Position numbers and translations under genes: made by a program
Assembly: GCF_049701115.1 (NCBI RefSeq)
Contig: NZ_JBNATX010000021.1
Location: 1 to 35,316 of the forward strand
DNA from: Thermoanaerobacter sp049701115
GTDB taxonomy: Bacteria; Bacillota; Thermoanaerobacteria; Thermoanaerobacterales; Thermoanaerobacteraceae
DNA: 35,316 bases
Reading direction: 5' to 3'
Shown: piece by piece, positions 14,952 to 23,071 of the stretch
How positions within the stretch are numbered: the first letter of the stretch is position 1
Layout: every line of letters starts with the position of its first letter
Notes under the pieces: generated by a model
Seen by the model: only the letters and a program-made list of their open reading frames with translations
Databases searched by the model: none
Told to the model about the DNA's origin: nothing

Positions 14952-15269
14952 TTATACCACCTCTTTGCACATGAGGTGAATTTCTTTATGGCGTTCCTCG
15001 ACGTCGATTACGGATTGAATGTCAAAGATTCTCTCGCCATATACCACTCGCATCTTTGGTTTTATACCTGGCCTGTAGCGGATTCTGATTTGGGTTGTGA
15101 CTTCTGCGTTGATTTGCTGTGAATTAAAATATTCTCGCCCACGCAATGGCTCAATAGACGCCCAAACTGTTGCAACATCTTGCCAAGTTTTTTCAACTTC
15201 ACCAAATGTATTACTGCTTTCAACTGGCTGTTGAATTGTTATTCTATGTCTTAATTCGCCTATGTTCAT
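14952..15269 (-). CDS. Head closure protein (head-tail adaptor)
   Basis: A 105-residue protein (MNIGELRHRITIQQPVESSNTFGEVEKTWQDVATVWASIEPLRGREYFNSQQINAEVTTQIRIRYRPGI...YGERIFDIQSVIDVEERHKEIHLMCKEV). This is the SPP1 gp16-like/head closure pattern, including the LRGREYF motif. It seals the connector after packaging. GAAGGTGAT precedes the ATG. Confidence 0.93.
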   Translation of the reverse strand: MNIGELRHRITIQQPVESSNTFGEVEKTWQDVATVWASIEPLRGREYFNSQQINAEVTTQIRIRYRPGIKPKMRVVYGERIFDIQSVIDVEERHKEIHLMCKEVV

Positions 15270-15281
15270 GTTGTATCACCT

Positions 15282-15836
15282 TCAAAATACTCTGAAAGGA
15301 TAAAGCAAAGCATTAACCGCAAATTCTACTTCTTTGCCTATCCTCTCAGTAATTATGAAAGGTTGTCTATTCTCATACCAATGAGCCACAAGCATAAATA
15401 TTGCATGTTTTAGACTCTCTGGTATTTGTGAATAACCAGCTTGATAAGTAACCTTAACTGCATTAACAGCATATAAGCTTTCGCTTGGCCAGCCGTTCGG
15501 TGCTATTATTCTTGCTGGTTCACCTTCAACATCTACGATGTAGTCGCTATATAGCATTTCTGTGCCATCTATTGTTTTGTAAGTAAGTTGCTCAACACTT
15601 ACTAAAGGTGGTCGTGGTAATTGAATATGACCATTTGGAAAATCATCAAGGATATATTCGTATCTTTTTAACACTATCGAACGATTAGTAATTCTCTCAA
15701 TGTAGTCTCTTGCTGTTTTTATGAGATTTGAAATAAGCACATCATCATCTGTTACATCAACCCTAAGATAGTTTTTCATATCTTCAAGGCTTACTGGTTC
15801 TTGCCCTATTACTTCTATTACCTTTAGCGTTGCCAT
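15282..15836 (-). CDS. Head-tail connector protein, HK97 gp6-like
   Basis: A 184-residue adaptor (SLEDMKNYLRVDVTDDDVLISNLIKTARDYIERITNRSI...LPRPPLVSVEQLTYKT...VNAVKVTYQAGYSQIPESLKHAIFMLVAHWYENRQPF). The DxxLI..LI..AR..IE motif and the VTYQAGY strand are typical of gp6-like DNA-packaging/connector proteins that form a ring under the portal. The start has GAGGAGGTG upstream and lies within the 3' end of the preceding gene. Confidence 0.93.
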   Translation of the reverse strand: MATLKVIEVIGQEPVSLEDMKNYLRVDVTDDDVLISNLIKTARDYIERITNRSIVLKRYEYILDDFPNGHIQLPRPPLVSVEQLTYKTIDGTEMLYSDYIVDVEGEPARIIAPNGWPSESLYAVNAVKVTYQAGYSQIPESLKHAIFMLVAHWYENRQPFIITERIGKEVEFAVNALLYPFRVF

Positions 15837-15966
15837 CTTCTTGCACCTCCTCAGCCAATCCAGCTTTAATTAGCTGAGAGGCTTGCTCTTTTTCAATTTC
15901 TATTTCTTGTCCAGCGCTGTAACTAAAATTAAGTCCTGCTAAGCTTTTCAGAATTTTTATCCTCAA
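15784..15966 (-). CDS. Small head-region protein (unknown)
   Basis: A 60-residue protein (MRIKILKSLAGLNFSYSAGQEIEIEKEQASQLIKAGLAEEV then a charged Asn/Arg-rich tail). Short proteins with this FSYxAGxxxEI...LIxAGLAE pattern commonly lie between capsid and connector genes; their role is unknown. I chose TTG at 15966, 7 bases after GAGGTG, over the TTG at 15972, which overlaps the Shine-Dalgarno. Its 3' end overlaps the connector gene by 53 bases. Confidence 0.75.
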   Translation of the reverse strand: MRIKILKSLAGLNFSYSAGQEIEIEKEQASQLIKAGLAEEVQEDGNAKGNRSNRARTSKP

Positions 15967-15985
15967 TACCAATCACCTCACATAA

Positions 15986-16020
15986 ATAGGAAAGAGAGAG
16001 TAGAAAAACTACTCTCTCTA
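15986..16020 (-). terminator. Hairpin directly after the capsid gene
   Basis: An 11-bp perfect stem (16009-16019/15993-16003, AGAGAGAGTAG/CTACTCTCTCT) with a 5-base loop starts right at the capsid stop codon. The downstream bases (TTCCTATTTA) are only moderately T-rich, so it may be a partial terminator or an mRNA-stabilising hairpin that raises capsid expression over downstream genes. Confidence 0.6.
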
Positions 16021-17196
16021 TACAGCCATTTGTAATACTTTTACTGCTTCAGGCAGAATTAGTTTACCATCTACTCTCTGATATGCCCTAAATCCAACCT
16101 GCCCATTTACCGCAAACACTTCATTTAGTCTTTGGAATACTCTTCCTTGTCTATCAGCTATCCAATAATAAGAGAAATCGCCAAATGCAATAACTTTAGC
16201 TTGCGATGCAATAGTTGGCATTGCAGTAGTAGTGTATACAGGTTTACCTAATAAAGTATCGGGTTCACCAGCTTGAACGCTTGGCTGCCAGATGTATTGC
16301 CCATCGCTATCTTTAAGTTTTCTTATCACTTTTGCAGTAGCATCATTCATAACAAATGCAGCTTTTGCTCTGTAAGGTGCTTTAAGCGAATAGTAAAGGT
16401 CTATTATCTCGTCAAACGTAATAGCATTATTTACAGCAGTCGTTACTCCTACTTGAGCACTTGTTATAACTCCTGTTGGCTTTCCGTTGCCATCACCCGC
16501 AACAAATGCAGACTCTTCTGTTTCTCCAATTCTTCTTGCAAATTCATCTGCAAGATAACTAGCTAAATCAAATGCCGAATCATTAAGTAATTCTTCGGAT
16601 ACTTTAATAAGTGTTCCAACTTTATATGCAGAAAGAGTTACTTGATTGAACTGGTCAGCACTTTCTGTAAATGTTCCTTCTTCGCCAAGCCATACAGCAG
16701 TACCATGGCTTGCTACTACAGGTATTTTCCTATCACTTGCCGTAGTAATAACTCTTGCAAGTTTACGCATTATATTTTGTTCTGCTAACGCATCAATGAG
16801 CTGTTTTTCAAATTCAGTTGGTACTAAATAACCACCATCAGCAGCAGTTCCTATTTTTAAACTTCTAAACTCATTAGCATCTAAAGCATTTACAGATTGC
16901 CTCATAGCTTTCCAGAATGCATCTCTGTATTCTGTATTAATTTGACTATCTCTTGAATTAACTGCGGGTTTAATGGGCTCCTTGTCGCTTGTCCTAAATT
17001 CTTTTTCCAACTGTTCCATTCTCTCGTATCTTTCAATGTCTTTCTCAATCTTATCAATGTCAGCCATTATCCTGTCATACTTTTCAGCTTCTTCTGCTGT
17101 CAAGTCTCTTTTTTCAGCTTCTGCTGTGTCTAAGATTTCTCTTGCCTCTTTAAACAATTTTGCCCTCTGTTCTCTTAACTCAATAACCTTTGTCAT
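16018..17196 (-). CDS. Major capsid protein, HK97 family
   Basis: A 392-residue head protein. Residues 1-75 form a coiled-coil delta/scaffold domain (REQRAKLFKEAREIL...MADIDKIEKDIERYERMEQLEKEF), followed by the HK97 core (AADGGYLVPTEFEKQLIDALAEQNIMRKLARVI...WLGEEGTFTESADQFNQVTLSAYKVGTLIKVSEELLNDS...GDGNGKPTGVITSAQ...AFGDFSYYWIADRQGRVFQRLNEVFA). The protease encoded just upstream probably removes the N-terminal part. GGAGGTAATTAAGA precedes the ATG. A strong hairpin follows the stop codon. Confidence 0.97.
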   Translation of the reverse strand: MTKVIELREQRAKLFKEAREILDTAEAEKRDLTAEEAEKYDRIMADIDKIEKDIERYERMEQLEKEFRTSDKEPIKPAVNSRDSQINTEYRDAFWKAMRQSVNALDANEFRSLKIGTAADGGYLVPTEFEKQLIDALAEQNIMRKLARVITTASDRKIPVVASHGTAVWLGEEGTFTESADQFNQVTLSAYKVGTLIKVSEELLNDSAFDLASYLADEFARRIGETEESAFVAGDGNGKPTGVITSAQVGVTTAVNNAITFDEIIDLYYSLKAPYRAKAAFVMNDATAKVIRKLKDSDGQYIWQPSVQAGEPDTLLGKPVYTTTAMPTIASQAKVIAFGDFSYYWIADRQGRVFQRLNEVFAVNGQVGFRAYQRVDGKLILPEAVKVLQMAV

Positions 17197-17198
17197 TC

Positions 17199-18155
17199 TT
17201 AATTACCTCCTTCAATTTTGTATTGTTTTTGAATTAATTCAAGCTTTCTACGCCTTATCGGCAATAAAAAAACCGACTTTGTAACATCGTCGGTTGTTAG
17301 CTTATCTAAACTTCTTACTGTGGCCTCTGTAACTGAATAAGCCGGATATGTTACTACCGAAACATCATAAAGAGTTTCAATGCTAAGTATCGTTCTTTCA
17401 GTTAAATCCTCATTCCATTTTTCTTCTTTAATCGTGAATGCAAAGCTTGATTGATTAATATCTCCTCGCTTAATACTTTCTATCAAATCCCTTGCCCATT
17501 GTGTGTTAGGCGGTATTATCTCGTATCTTAAACCCTTGTCGTCTTCGTAAAGTTTAAGCGTACCATTACTTGTGCGGCCCAAAACATAATTTGGGTCATG
17601 ATTGAAAAGAGCTCTTACATCGCTTTTCTTTAATGCTTCCCTAAACGCGCCGGGCATAATTTTTTCTCTAAACCAAAGTATAGGTTCTGAAAGCCGATTA
17701 AATACTGCTGCATATCCAACAATCTTTGGACCTGTATCTCCTTCTCTTATTTCAAATTGCCCATTTATGCTTCTTTTTTCTACACTATCAAAAACCCCCT
17801 CTCTTTTGAGTTCTGGTGGTTCTATCCCTGCATCTCGCAAATGAGATGCAAGATGTTCCCAAACCCCTTCATAGTCTTCTTCTGGAATTGTAGTCCCACC
17901 TCTTGCGCCATTCAAAACTGCAATTCCTGTTCTACATGCTGTAATGTTAGCAGCTCCAATATTACCTTCGCTGTCAACTTCATGATGTATGAACTTATAG
18001 GCCGCTTTTGTCTGTGGGTCTTTGTCTGGGTCATACCATGCATAAGCTTTCTTGTAGTAATCAGCTGGAGCATCTAATTTGAGATTAGCTTCATTCTTTG
18101 GCCCATCCCAAGGCCCATCTGATGTATTAGTTTTGTGTGGCTTTATCGCCGGCAT
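17199..18155 (-). CDS. Prohead protease, HK97 type, with N-terminal extension
   Basis: A 318-residue protein. Residues about 130-300 form the S78 maturation protease (EIREGDTGPKIVGYAAVFNRLSEP...MPGAFREALKKSDVRALFNHDPNYVLGRT...INQSSFAFTI), with catalytic His in NHD and Ser in QSSFAF. Residues 1-115 are an extension (WDGPKNEANLKLDAPADYYKKAYAWYDPD...AAYKFIHHEVDSEGNIGAANITACRTGIAVLNGARGGT...WEHLASHLRDAGIEPPELK) also found in other phage proteases, possibly a capsid-assembly domain. I chose ATG at 18155 since AAGGAGGTG lies 9 bases upstream; the longer frame to 18197 lacks one. It overlaps the portal gene end. Confidence 0.93.
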   Translation of the reverse strand: MPAIKPHKTNTSDGPWDGPKNEANLKLDAPADYYKKAYAWYDPDKDPQTKAAYKFIHHEVDSEGNIGAANITACRTGIAVLNGARGGTTIPEEDYEGVWEHLASHLRDAGIEPPELKREGVFDSVEKRSINGQFEIREGDTGPKIVGYAAVFNRLSEPILWFREKIMPGAFREALKKSDVRALFNHDPNYVLGRTSNGTLKLYEDDKGLRYEIIPPNTQWARDLIESIKRGDINQSSFAFTIKEEKWNEDLTERTILSIETLYDVSVVTYPAYSVTEATVRSLDKLTTDDVTKSVFLLPIRRRKLELIQKQYKIEGGN

Positions 18156-19380
18156 TCCCTTGTTCACCTCCTTGTTGTGGTATTGTGCCAGCCTCAATCA
18201 TGTTAAGCGGTTGGAGATATACATCACCGTTGGGTATCCTGTTCATGTTTTCTAACTCTCTAATTTCGTTTACACTCATCCAACCCCATTGTCTTGCTAT
18301 TGCATATGCTTTGTAACGGCTCTCAATATCACCTCTTAACAGACCATCAACATTAAATTCAGCCCAAAACTTTGTGCTATTGTAGAACAGCTTCCAATTT
18401 ATAGCCTGTTCCCATCTGACAAGCCAAGGTCTTACTGTATGAACTACAAAATCAATTGATTGATGCTCAATATTACTAAAAGTTGCATGGCTTAAATCTT
18501 GTATTAAATGCAGTGGCACTCTAAATATTCTTGCTATCTCCTCTATTTGAAATCTCCGTGTTTCAAGAAATTGTGCGTCCTCAGGTGGAATCCCAATAGC
18601 TTTGTAAGTCATTCCTTCTTCAAGAATTGCTATTCTGTGTTGTTTATCTAAGCCTTGATGCATCATCTCCCAGCTTCTGCGCAAATTTTCCTTTGCTTCT
18701 GGTGATAATTTCCCCGGATGTTCTAATATTCCCCCTGGTCTTGCTCCGTTACCAAAAAATCTTGCCCCAAATTCCTCTGCTGCCAACGACAAGCCTATAG
18801 CTTCTCTTGCCATGCGAATCGGGGAAACCCCTACAAGCCCATCAAGACTTAAACCTACAATGTGCAAAACTCTTTCTTTAGGTAAAATTACTCCTTTCCC
18901 ATCCGGCAAAATTGTCTTGTAAACAAGCTCCCCTGTAGTTGGATCCCTTTCAGGCCATGTATAATCCGGTCTTAATGGCCACAACCCTTTAGCTAATCCT
19001 GCTTCGTTGTATTCAATCTCTGCATAAGCATTGCCCCATAAAAGCAAATGCGTCATCATCGTTTCTCTGAAAGTAAAGCTCGTCATCTCCTCATTAGCCA
19101 AGTCATGCAGCATGTAATAATACGGATGGTCATATGCCTTTTCCTTTCCTTCCGCAGTTTGACGATAAACAAAAAGCGGTAGACTTGCTATAGTCTCCGC
19201 TAATACTCTTACGCATGCAAAAACTGCTGAAGCTTGTAACGCTGTATTCGGTGTTACACTTTTGCCTGTTGCACTCCTGTTCCCACCAGTTAAAGCTTCA
19301 ATTAGTTCTTCACTTGGTCTCGCTAACCCCGAACGTTTTTCAAGCCATTTTGCTATGTTGTATAAAATCCTGCTTGGCAT
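18127..19380 (-). CDS. Portal protein, HK97 type
   Basis: A 417-residue portal forming the dodecameric DNA channel at one capsid vertex. Typical segments: ALQASAVFACVRVLAETIASLPLFVYR (about 48-74), HDLANEEMTSFTFRETMMTHLLLWGNAYAEIEYNEAG, ERVLHIVGLSLDGLVGVSPI, FGARFFGNGARPGGILEHPG, FRVPLHLIQDLSHATFSNIEHQSIDFV and EFNVDGLLRGD. The Pro/Gln/Gly-rich tail is likely disordered. AGGTGATTAA precedes the ATG. It lies between terminase and protease genes. Confidence 0.96.
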   Translation of the reverse strand: MPSRILYNIAKWLEKRSGLARPSEELIEALTGGNRSATGKSVTPNTALQASAVFACVRVLAETIASLPLFVYRQTAEGKEKAYDHPYYYMLHDLANEEMTSFTFRETMMTHLLLWGNAYAEIEYNEAGLAKGLWPLRPDYTWPERDPTTGELVYKTILPDGKGVILPKERVLHIVGLSLDGLVGVSPIRMAREAIGLSLAAEEFGARFFGNGARPGGILEHPGKLSPEAKENLRRSWEMMHQGLDKQHRIAILEEGMTYKAIGIPPEDAQFLETRRFQIEEIARIFRVPLHLIQDLSHATFSNIEHQSIDFVVHTVRPWLVRWEQAINWKLFYNSTKFWAEFNVDGLLRGDIESRYKAYAIARQWGWMSVNEIRELENMNRIPNGDVYLQPLNMIEAGTIPQQGGEQGNAGDKATQN

Positions 19381-19395
19381 TTAATCACCTGCCTT

Positions 19396-20970
19396 CTATA
19401 AGAAAAGTATGCCCCTGTCCTCATATACGGACCTACTTTGATTGTTGCTGTTTCTTAGAGCTCTGTCTAAAGCCATAACTAAAGCTACCATGCCGTCTAT
19501 TCTGTTTGTTGATTTACTCTTGTCCATCTTGATATTGCCTGCCGGGTCTTGTTTTACGACTACATTGTCAGCCATCCATCTAAGAACTGGATTACCACCA
19601 TGAATCAATTTCTTTTCAAGAACCAATCTCATAAGCTCTTTAGTCGGTGCACTCATTGAAGCAAAGCCTTGTCCAAAAGGTATAACTGTAAACCCTTCTT
19701 CTTGTAACTCTTGTGTAATTTGAATAGCACCCCACCGGTCAAAAGCTATTTCCTTGATGTTATAAATCTCTGCTAACTGTTTTATATCTTCTCTGATTTT
19801 TGCATAATCGACAACATTGCCTTCTGTTGCTGTAATATAGTCATCTCTCACCCAAGCATCATATGGGACTTTGTCTCTTAGCACCCTTTCTTTCATGTTC
19901 TCTTTGGGTATCCAAAACTTTGGCAAAACATAGAATTTGTCCTCAATCGGAAATACCATAACAAACGCTGTAATGTCAGTTGTACTTGCCATATCAAGTC
20001 CTGCATAACAAACTCGCCCTTTTAGTTCTTCTGGATTGACATAACCAGCCGTTTCGTCCCATGCCCTCATATCCATCCATCTTTCCTCTTGTTGTGTCCA
20101 TTGATTAAGGTGCAAACGTCTAAAAGTGTTCTGATAAGCTGGTATCTGTTTAGCCTTTTCGCATTCCTGCCTCAAATAGTCCTCGCTGATTGTAATCCCA
20201 TAACCCGGATTAGCTTTCTTCCACGTCTCTAGGTCTGTCCAATCATCCTCTTGGTCTGCTGCTGCAATGAACGCAAAAAAAGAAGGGTCATCAATTACCC
20301 CTCTCAGGACCTTATCAGCATATTCATGAAGTTCCCAGCATATTGAGTTTCTATCATAACCAGCAGTAGTGATTGCAATAATTAGCGGTTGTCTTCTTGC
20401 GCCTATTGATGTAGCAAGAGTATCCCAAAGCTCTCTATTCGGCTGAACATGTAGCTCATCAAATATAATCCCATGAGCATTAAGACCGTGTTTTGTATAT
20501 GCCTCAGCACTTAAAACTTTGTAGGTTGAATTTGTGGCTGGTATATAAATCGCTCGTTTATATATTTCAGCTCTCTTTGCTAATTCAGGGGAACTCTCAA
20601 GCATTGTTTTTGCATCATTGAATACTATGCTCGCTTGTTCTCTATCACCCGCTGCGCTGTATATTTCAGCCCCATACTCTCCATCTGCCATAAGCAAATA
20701 CAAAGCAAGTCCACTACTAAGAGTAGACTTGCCGTTCTTGCGTGGGATTTCGATATAAGCTATTCTGTATTTCCTTGTGCTATCTTTTCTACGTTTCATT
20801 CCAAACAAAGGTTTAATAATGCATTCCCTTTGCCAGTCTAAAAGTTCAAAAGGTTGCCCGGCCCATTGCCCCTTTGTATGTCGCAATAGCCTGAAAAATT
20901 TTATCACCCGTTCCGCAGCCTCTGCGTCATAGTAATAGTCTTTGTCTTCTTTAATATCCAAGTAACGCAC
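19396..20970 (-). CDS. terL: Terminase large subunit
   Basis: A 524-residue packaging motor. N-terminal ATPase: Q-motif region LLDWQRECI (about 44-52), Walker A variant IPRKNGKST (about 74-82), Walker B GIIFDELHV (about 167-175). C-terminal RNase-H-like nuclease: Asp in YAGLDMASTTD, Asp in EIAFDRWGA, and Asp in NRIDGMVALVMALDRA. It matches the HK97/P27-associated Terminase_1 family. The start is GTG, overlapping the small subunit gene by 20 bases. Confidence 0.96.
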   Translation of the reverse strand: MRYLDIKEDKDYYYDAEAAERVIKFFRLLRHTKGQWAGQPFELLDWQRECIIKPLFGMKRRKDSTRKYRIAYIEIPRKNGKSTLSSGLALYLLMADGEYGAEIYSAAGDREQASIVFNDAKTMLESSPELAKRAEIYKRAIYIPATNSTYKVLSAEAYTKHGLNAHGIIFDELHVQPNRELWDTLATSIGARRQPLIIAITTAGYDRNSICWELHEYADKVLRGVIDDPSFFAFIAAADQEDDWTDLETWKKANPGYGITISEDYLRQECEKAKQIPAYQNTFRRLHLNQWTQQEERWMDMRAWDETAGYVNPEELKGRVCYAGLDMASTTDITAFVMVFPIEDKFYVLPKFWIPKENMKERVLRDKVPYDAWVRDDYITATEGNVVDYAKIREDIKQLAEIYNIKEIAFDRWGAIQITQELQEEGFTVIPFGQGFASMSAPTKELMRLVLEKKLIHGGNPVLRWMADNVVVKQDPAGNIKMDKSKSTNRIDGMVALVMALDRALRNSNNQSRSVYEDRGILFL

Positions 20971-21412
20971 TTATATCATCCTGTTCCTCAGGCTGCGGAA
21001 CATTTAGTTTACTTCTCGATGATGGAGTTAAACCAAATTCACTTAGATAACTTTTTAAACTGTCGCTGTGGTCCCGTAAAACCTGATGCAATGGGTTTTT
21101 CCTTGGCCTTCCTTTGCTGTCTTTGGTTATAAGCCCTTCTTGACTTATAGCTTTAGCAGCCTCACAAGCCAAATACCAGTGCATAAGCATCATCATAAAT
21201 GCCATATCATCAACTTTGGTAATAAGCCCTATTCTCTCTAACTTTTGTCCTAATTCTTTCCACTTCTTTTTTACTTCTTTTGGTAACCAGCTTGGACACT
21301 TCGGCAATCCAACTTCTGGTTTTGGCTCGTTTCTATTCAAAGGTCTTTTTCCTGGATTACCAAGGAGTACCTTTAAAGCTGTTGGTTTTGGCGCTGGGCC
21401 TCTTGCTCCCAT
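20951..21412 (-). CDS. terS: Terminase small subunit, P27 family
   Basis: A 153-residue DNA-recognition subunit (MGARGPAPKPTALKVLLGNPGKRPLNRNEPKPEVGLPKCPSWLPKEVKKKWKELG...GLTPSSRSKLNVPQPEEQDD). The GxRGPxPKPxxLKxLxGNPGKRPLN start and the GLTPSSRSKL motif are diagnostic of the P27 (Terminase_4) family. I chose ATG at 21412, with GAGGTGATAAAC directly upstream, not the frame to 21436. Together with terL it cuts and packages DNA, probably at the cos region just upstream. Confidence 0.95.
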   Translation of the reverse strand: MGARGPAPKPTALKVLLGNPGKRPLNRNEPKPEVGLPKCPSWLPKEVKKKWKELGQKLERIGLITKVDDMAFMMMLMHWYLACEAAKAISQEGLITKDSKGRPRKNPLHQVLRDHSDSLKSYLSEFGLTPSSRSKLNVPQPEEQDDISALLGY

Positions 21413-21436
21413 GTTTATCACCTCAAAAAACTTCAA

Positions 21437-21601
21437 AAATTTAGATAAAATTTTAAAATACTTTCAAAAACTCAGCAAAATCAAGCAAATTCAAGGCAAA
21501 AACGGTAAATTCCAAAAAATCGACGAAACTTGCGGGCGCATCTTCGTGACTCCGCGCGCCGGTCCACAAGGCAGGGTTGCAGAGATTTTACACCCCCTAC
21601 C
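21437..21601 (-). other. Probable cos region between HNH and terS
   Basis: This 165-bp gene-free stretch contains a GC-rich block (about 21528-21600: segments GCGGGCGCATC and CCGCGCGCCGG) inside otherwise AT-rich DNA, followed toward terS by phased A-runs that may bend DNA. In HK97-like Firmicute phages, cos lies between the HNH gene and terS. The block is seen; the cos role and exact nick positions are inferred. Confidence 0.6.
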
Positions 21602-21958
21602 CTATTCGCCTCTTGCTGTGCGACGGTTGTGACAAGCCTTGCACAGAGCCCTAAGATTGTTTATGTCTAATCTTAGCTCTGGATTATCTTTAACTTTCTT
21701 AATGTGGTGAACTTCTGTTGCTGGTGTATATATTCCATTCTCTAAACAATCTTCACATAATGGATGCTCTGCTAAATACATCTTTCTAAGTTTCTCCCAA
21801 GTCTCATCGTATCCTCGCCGTCTTGCGCTCGGTCTATTATCATTTATGTAATATTGTTTTCTTCTTTCAGCTTCATGTCTATCACAATATGTTTTCCCGA
21901 CATCTACTAACTCACTGCATCCCGGATACACACAAGGTTTTTTGGGTTTATATGGCAT
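21602..21958 (-). CDS. HNH endonuclease (terminase-associated)
   Basis: A 118-residue nuclease with a zinc-binding N-terminus (CVYPGCSELVDVGKTYCDRH), an RRGYDETWEKLRKMYLAEHPLCEDC segment and an HNH core (EVHHIKKVKDNPELRLDINNLRALCKACHNRRTA). Such HNH proteins next to terS are required for cos cleavage and packaging in HK97-like phages. I chose ATG at 21958 with GGAGTGAT upstream. It is probably the first gene of the packaging/head block. Confidence 0.93.
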   Translation of the reverse strand: MPYKPKKPCVYPGCSELVDVGKTYCDRHEAERRKQYYINDNRPSARRRGYDETWEKLRKMYLAEHPLCEDCLENGIYTPATEVHHIKKVKDNPELRLDINNLRALCKACHNRRTARGE

Positions 21959-21970
21959 CGTAATCACTCC

Positions 21971-21997
21971 AATAAAAAAGAGCCCTATAAGGCTCTT
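21971..21997 (-). terminator. Terminator upstream of the packaging genes
   Basis: On the minus strand AAGAGCC (21997-21991) pairs with GGCTCTT (21984-21978) around a 6-base loop, followed by TTTTATT. It ends the transcript of the YjcQ gene, so expression of the structural genes needs read-through or a separate promoter. Confidence 0.8.
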
Positions 21998-22301
21998 AAA
22001 ATTTAATCCAATCTTTTATTTCTTTCAAACCTTTATATGTTTTTGCTAATTTGCTATTTTCTTTTATATAATTTAAACCTTTTAAAGTGATTTGTGCCTT
22101 ATCAAGTAATACAGCTTCAACGCGATAGCCAATTCCTCCTCTTAAAACTTCAGCATTATCGATATATCCTTCTTTCAAAGCCATTTCTACAATATGTCCA
22201 AACTCATCTTTTGAAATATTATAATCCATGTATGTAGGAATATTCTTTTTATCTCTTATTTCTATTAACAGACTATATAAAATTTTTTCTTGATTTTTCA
22301 C
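21996..22301 (-). CDS. YjcQ family protein
   Basis: A 101-residue protein (MKNQEKILYSLLIEIRDKKNIPTYMDYNISKDEFGHIVEMALKEGYIDNAEVLRGG...ITLKGLNYIKENSKLAKTYKGLKEIKDWIKF). The ITLKGxxYLKENS...AYKxxKEIKDWIK ending and winged-helix-like layout match the YjcQ family found in Firmicute prophages. The function is not established; a small DNA-binding protein is plausible. It is followed immediately by a terminator. Confidence 0.85.
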   Translation of the reverse strand: MKNQEKILYSLLIEIRDKKNIPTYMDYNISKDEFGHIVEMALKEGYIDNAEVLRGGIGYRVEAVLLDKAQITLKGLNYIKENSKLAKTYKGLKEIKDWIKF

Positions 22302-22323
22302 AAAATTACCCCCAAGCTCTTAA

Positions 22324-22879
22324 TCATTGATTCTCAATAACCCACTTAATTTTTGTATCTGCTGCAACGTTTGGTTGATAAACTATCTCAAGTTTCTTCC
22401 AGCCCTTTGGCACTTGATAACCCAGCACTCCGCTTAACTTTTTGCCAGGTGCTATTTTACCGTCCATCGTCTTGTTCCCATCTTTAACGGTCTGTGCGCC
22501 AAGGTCTTCATTAATAGCATTGTCATCCACATAAGCGCTAAAATTTAGCATTGAACTAACAACTATTTCTTGTTCTGATTTGTTTTCGATTGTCATATAC
22601 ACTAATACAAATTCGTTACCCTCTGCTGGTTTATTAAACTCACTACCTGTTGATTTTTCTATTTTAGTGATTGTCACTCTAATTTGTTTTGTTTCAGCAG
22701 TTTCACCAACTTTGAAAAATTCAGGAGTTTTTACTTGCTCTTTTGTTTGCTCCTGTTGTTTTTGTGAAGTCGCACTTGTTTCTACTTTTTTAGGTGTATC
22801 TTTGCCTCCCATACTTCCAATAGCAATCACAACTATAATTATAATTACCCAAAACCACCATTTTTTTTAAAATAGACAT
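22324..22879 (-). CDS. DUF4352 membrane-anchored protein, N-terminal frame break
   Basis: The uninterrupted part (168 residues from 22830) holds a Lys/Gln-rich linker and a DUF4352 immunoglobulin-like domain (VGETAETKQIRVTITKIEKSTG...GNEFVLVYMTIENKSEQEIVVSS...GKIAPGKKLSGVLGYQVPKGWKKLEI). Upstream codons in the same frame encode KWWFWVIIIIVVIAIGS, a typical DUF4352 membrane anchor, but no start codon: an A8 tract (22861-22868) shifts the frame. ATG at 22879, 7 bases after GGGGG, would read MSILKK into WWFWV if the tract had seven As (184 residues). It is either mutated, a sequencing error, or restored by slippage. Confidence 0.75.
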
Positions 22880-22959
22880 TTTAAATCCCCCTTTTTAAAT
22901 AAAATATTCTCACCTTAGTAATATTCTCCATCTTTTAATAAAATCCTGCTAATATTCTT

Positions 22960-22994
22960 AAAAAACATTCAAGCCCGGCGGGGGTGACCGGGCT
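22960..22994 (-). terminator. Leader hairpin (attenuator-like) downstream of the late promoter
   Basis: On the minus strand AGCCCGG pairs with CCGGGCT around a 9-base loop (22994-22988/22978-22972); TTTTTT begins seven bases later (22965-22960). It lies about 24 bases after the predicted start of the promoter at 23025-23053, so it could attenuate late transcription or end a short RNA. The distance of the T-run from the stem makes termination strength uncertain. Confidence 0.6.
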
Positions 22995-23024
22995 ACAACG
23001 TATAAAGACAATTTTCTTTCTTAC

Positions 23025-23053
23025 ATTATAACACACTAAAAACCGCTTGTCAG
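23025..23053 (-). promoter_or_regulatory. Probable late promoter
   Basis: On the minus strand CTGACA (23053-23048; 5 of 6 consensus) and TATAAT (23030-23025; perfect) are separated by exactly 17 bp. It lies directly after the ArpU-type regulator gene and before the late genes. The transcript would begin near 23018. Confidence 0.8.
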
Positions 23054-23062
23054 TGCTGCACT
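23052..23062. promoter_or_regulatory. Palindrome at the late promoter -35
   Basis: AGTGC-T-GCACT is an 11-bp perfect palindrome that overlaps the upstream edge of the -35 box. Position suits an activator site for the ArpU/RinA-type protein encoded just upstream. Role inferred. Confidence 0.45.
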
Positions 23063-23071
23063 TTTTTAAAA

